A stretch of 5,752 nt of DNA, taken from Adlercreutzia wanghongyangiae. GTDB lineage: Bacteria; Actinomycetota; Coriobacteriia; Coriobacteriales; Eggerthellaceae. A program made the position numbers and the translations under genes. Below the pieces are notes generated by a model. The model saw nothing but the letters and a program-made list of their open reading frames with translations, did not search any database and was not told the origin of the DNA. Shown here one piece after another: positions 5,617 to 5,752 of this stretch (position 1 is its first letter; every line of letters begins with the position of its first letter). The stretch is from assembly GCF_035989245.1 (NCBI RefSeq), contig NZ_JAYMFF010000028.1:1-5752 (forward strand), in the 5' to 3' direction.

Positions 5617-5668
5617 GCGCCCTCGGGTATCGCGCTCTCACGGCCGCGCCCTCGGGCATCGCGTTCTC
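5617..5668 (+). repeat. Two-copy 23-bp direct repeat
   Basis: The units at 5617-5639 and 5646-5668 agree at 21 of 23 positions (shared GCGCCCTCGGG) and are 29 bp apart. A related CTCGTGCGC pair follows at 5681-5689 and 5696-5704. TCGTGAC occurs at 5674-5680 and 5731-5737. The whole right end looks like degenerate GC-rich repeat DNA. Confidence 0.6.
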
Positions 5669-5752
5669 GGACTTCGTGACCTCGTGCGCTGCGATCTCGT
5701 GCGCCGCCTCATGGGCCGCGATTTCGCACATCGTGACTTTCGCGCACGATCT

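Larger units (their letters stand above)
5370..5752. other. Intergenic region downstream of the sigma gene
   Basis: I see no supported gene in these 383 bp. The region holds a large inverted repeat with a T-run, a third partial arm copy (5561-5585), and GC-rich degenerate direct repeats (5617-5752). Short frames exist on both strands, but they lack ribosome sites and recognisable composition. A gene entering from the right edge cannot be excluded. Confidence 0.6.

Noticed and set aside
5510..5731. Minus-strand frame with AAHE repeats near the right edge
   Set aside because: No ribosome site, the repeats mirror the DNA repeats, and the frame runs into the inverted-repeat arm. A gene fragment entering from the right remains possible but is unsupported.

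Overview
This window looks like GC-rich chromosomal DNA from an actinobacterium. My best guess is a gut Coriobacteriia (Eggerthellaceae-like) organism. That guess rests on strong G/C bias at third codon positions, a secreted Ig-like surface protein with a long cytoplasmic N-terminus before its signal sequence, a WCGKT-type AAA/DUF4143 ATPase, and Pro/Ala-rich extracytoplasmic tails. It is an inference, not a database result.

Three protein genes are supported. (1) Positions 2131 to 1, minus strand: a secreted multidomain surface protein, open for at least 710 residues and cut by the left edge. (2) Positions 3560-2253, minus strand: a complete AAA-family ATPase with a C-terminal DUF4143 domain, 122 bp upstream of and co-oriented with gene 1. 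(3) Positions 4020-5369, plus strand: a sigma-70/ECF-like sigma factor that continues through a membrane segment into an extracytoplasmic Ig-like domain, so regulator, anchor and probable sensor are one polypeptide. Genes 2 and 3 diverge from a 459-bp intergenic region.

That intergenic region is AT-rich close to the ATPase and holds two tandem arrays: four 15-bp units at 22-23 bp spacing and three 20-bp units at exactly 33 bp spacing. The second group lies in the opposite orientation and shares a TAC-A-tract-CG core with the first. They look like multi-site operators. The sigma-proximal half is GC-rich, with one -10-like TATACT. Downstream of the sigma gene is a 26/27-bp inverted repeat with a 97-bp loop, followed directly by five Ts, then a third partial copy of the arm and degenerate GC-rich repeats to the right edge. 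No second gene is evident there.

The main biological idea is that the sigma factor appears to carry its own transmembrane sensor, and no separate anti-sigma gene is visible. Its extracytoplasmic domain resembles an Ig-like module of the nearby surface protein (both have a G-x-Y-x-V...DAAGN signature). A membrane-tethered regulator linked to cell-surface proteins is a testable inference. No RNA genes, insertion-sequence transposase or CRISPR array were seen.
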